Shown here piece by piece: positions 46,242 to 46,366 of a stretch of 46,366 nt of DNA (position 1 is the stretch's first letter; each line of letters starts with the position of its first letter). The translations under genes were made by a program, and so were the position numbers. Source of the DNA: Chloroflexota bacterium (GTDB lineage: Bacteria > Chloroflexota > Dehalococcoidia > Lucifugimonadales > UBA3495); the NCBI GenBank assembly GCA_009840165.1, contig VXOG01000040.1, positions 1 through 46,366 on the forward strand. Reading direction: 5' to 3'. The notes beneath the pieces were generated by a model that was not told the DNA's origin, did not search any database, and saw nothing but the letters and a program-made list of their open reading frames with translations.

Positions 46242-46366
46242 TATGGCAGTAAGAGTCCTGGACGTTCATGCTCACATCACCCCCGGCAGCGCGCTGCGGG
46301 CGATGCAGAGTGGCGACAACTGGTTCGGCATCACCGCGCCCGCTCTCTACAATCAGCATCGGTACA
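46242..46366 (+). CDS. Amidohydrolase family protein (5' end only)
   Basis: Forty-one codons run into the right window edge from ATG 46242, with AGGAG about 11 bases before the start. The translation MAVRVLDVHAHITPGSALRA has the first metal-binding HxH of Amidohydro_2 proteins in the DVHAHITP context, as in aminocarboxymuconate-semialdehyde decarboxylase-like enzymes. The fragment also has GDNWFGITAPA. It differs from the amidohydrolase at 22558, whose motif reads QxH. It is divergent from the ABC importer and may act on the imported ligand. Confidence 0.75.

Overview
The window reads as a GC-rich chromosome segment of an uncultivated bacterium. The best guess is a Chloroflexota lineage of the SAR202/Dehalococcoidia type. 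This rests on gene content (three OFA-type MFS carriers, a ThDP enzyme, amidohydrolases, peptide/branched-chain type ABC binding proteins, a DUF3179 protein, PaREP1-like proteins) and on a dense set of dispersed palindromic repeats; no rRNA or marker gene fixes the taxonomy. Only one tRNA (Gly, anticodon CCC) is present.

Layout. 1-5.8 kb: YdeI-like protein and HAD hydrolase (minus strand), an NHL beta-propeller translationally coupled to a LivK-type binding protein, a tiny membrane protein, gene debris, a PaREP1/HEPN-like gene and an MFS carrier. 5.9-9.5 kb: tRNA-Gly, a DUF4276 (TOPRIM-like) plus OLD-like ATPase pair, and an Na/Pi-cotransporter homologue. 9.6-13 kb: a stripped phage remnant (portal, large terminase, zinc ribbon) whose reading frames carry inserted palindromic repeats. 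13-15.3 kb: a GIY-YIG nuclease lying between two CATTGCGAG-type repeat arrays, an unknown gene, two more PaREP1-like genes and a coiled-coil/membrane microprotein. 15.7-22.1 kb: three consecutive large secreted or surface proteins (invasin-like Ig/FnIII, Ig/IPT-like, membrane-anchored collagen-like). 22.3-24.4 kb: a second copy of the tiny membrane protein, an amidohydrolase and an alpha/beta hydrolase.

24.4-33 kb is a defence island, visibly less GC-rich in parts. It holds a two-gene unit of an acidic, Trp/Tyr-rich protein coupled to a SNF2/RapA-like helicase, a retropepsin-like protease, a ThDP enzyme, and a complete type II restriction-modification cassette (Vsr, C-type HTH regulator, putative PD-(D/E)XK endonuclease, C5 cytosine methyltransferase) with a C-box-like operator. 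33.6-39.3 kb: two more OFA-type MFS carriers, a lipoprotein, a cyclophilin and a leucine-type amino acid dehydrogenase. 39.4-46.4 kb: a second retropepsin-like protease, a DUF3179 lipoprotein interrupted by an in-frame TGA exactly where the conserved Cys of its CPLC motif belongs (a strong selenoprotein candidate), a hendecad coiled-coil membrane protein, a DppB/DppC/peptide-binding ABC importer and the start of an amidohydrolase.

The observations I rate highest are the DUF3179 UGA codon, the GIY-YIG gene sandwiched between palindromic arrays, palindromic repeats tolerated in frame inside the terminase and an MFS carrier, the recurring PaREP1/HEPN-like genes with membrane microproteins nearby, and the helicase plus Trp-rich protein unit. 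All functional statements come from reading motifs by eye; no database search was run.
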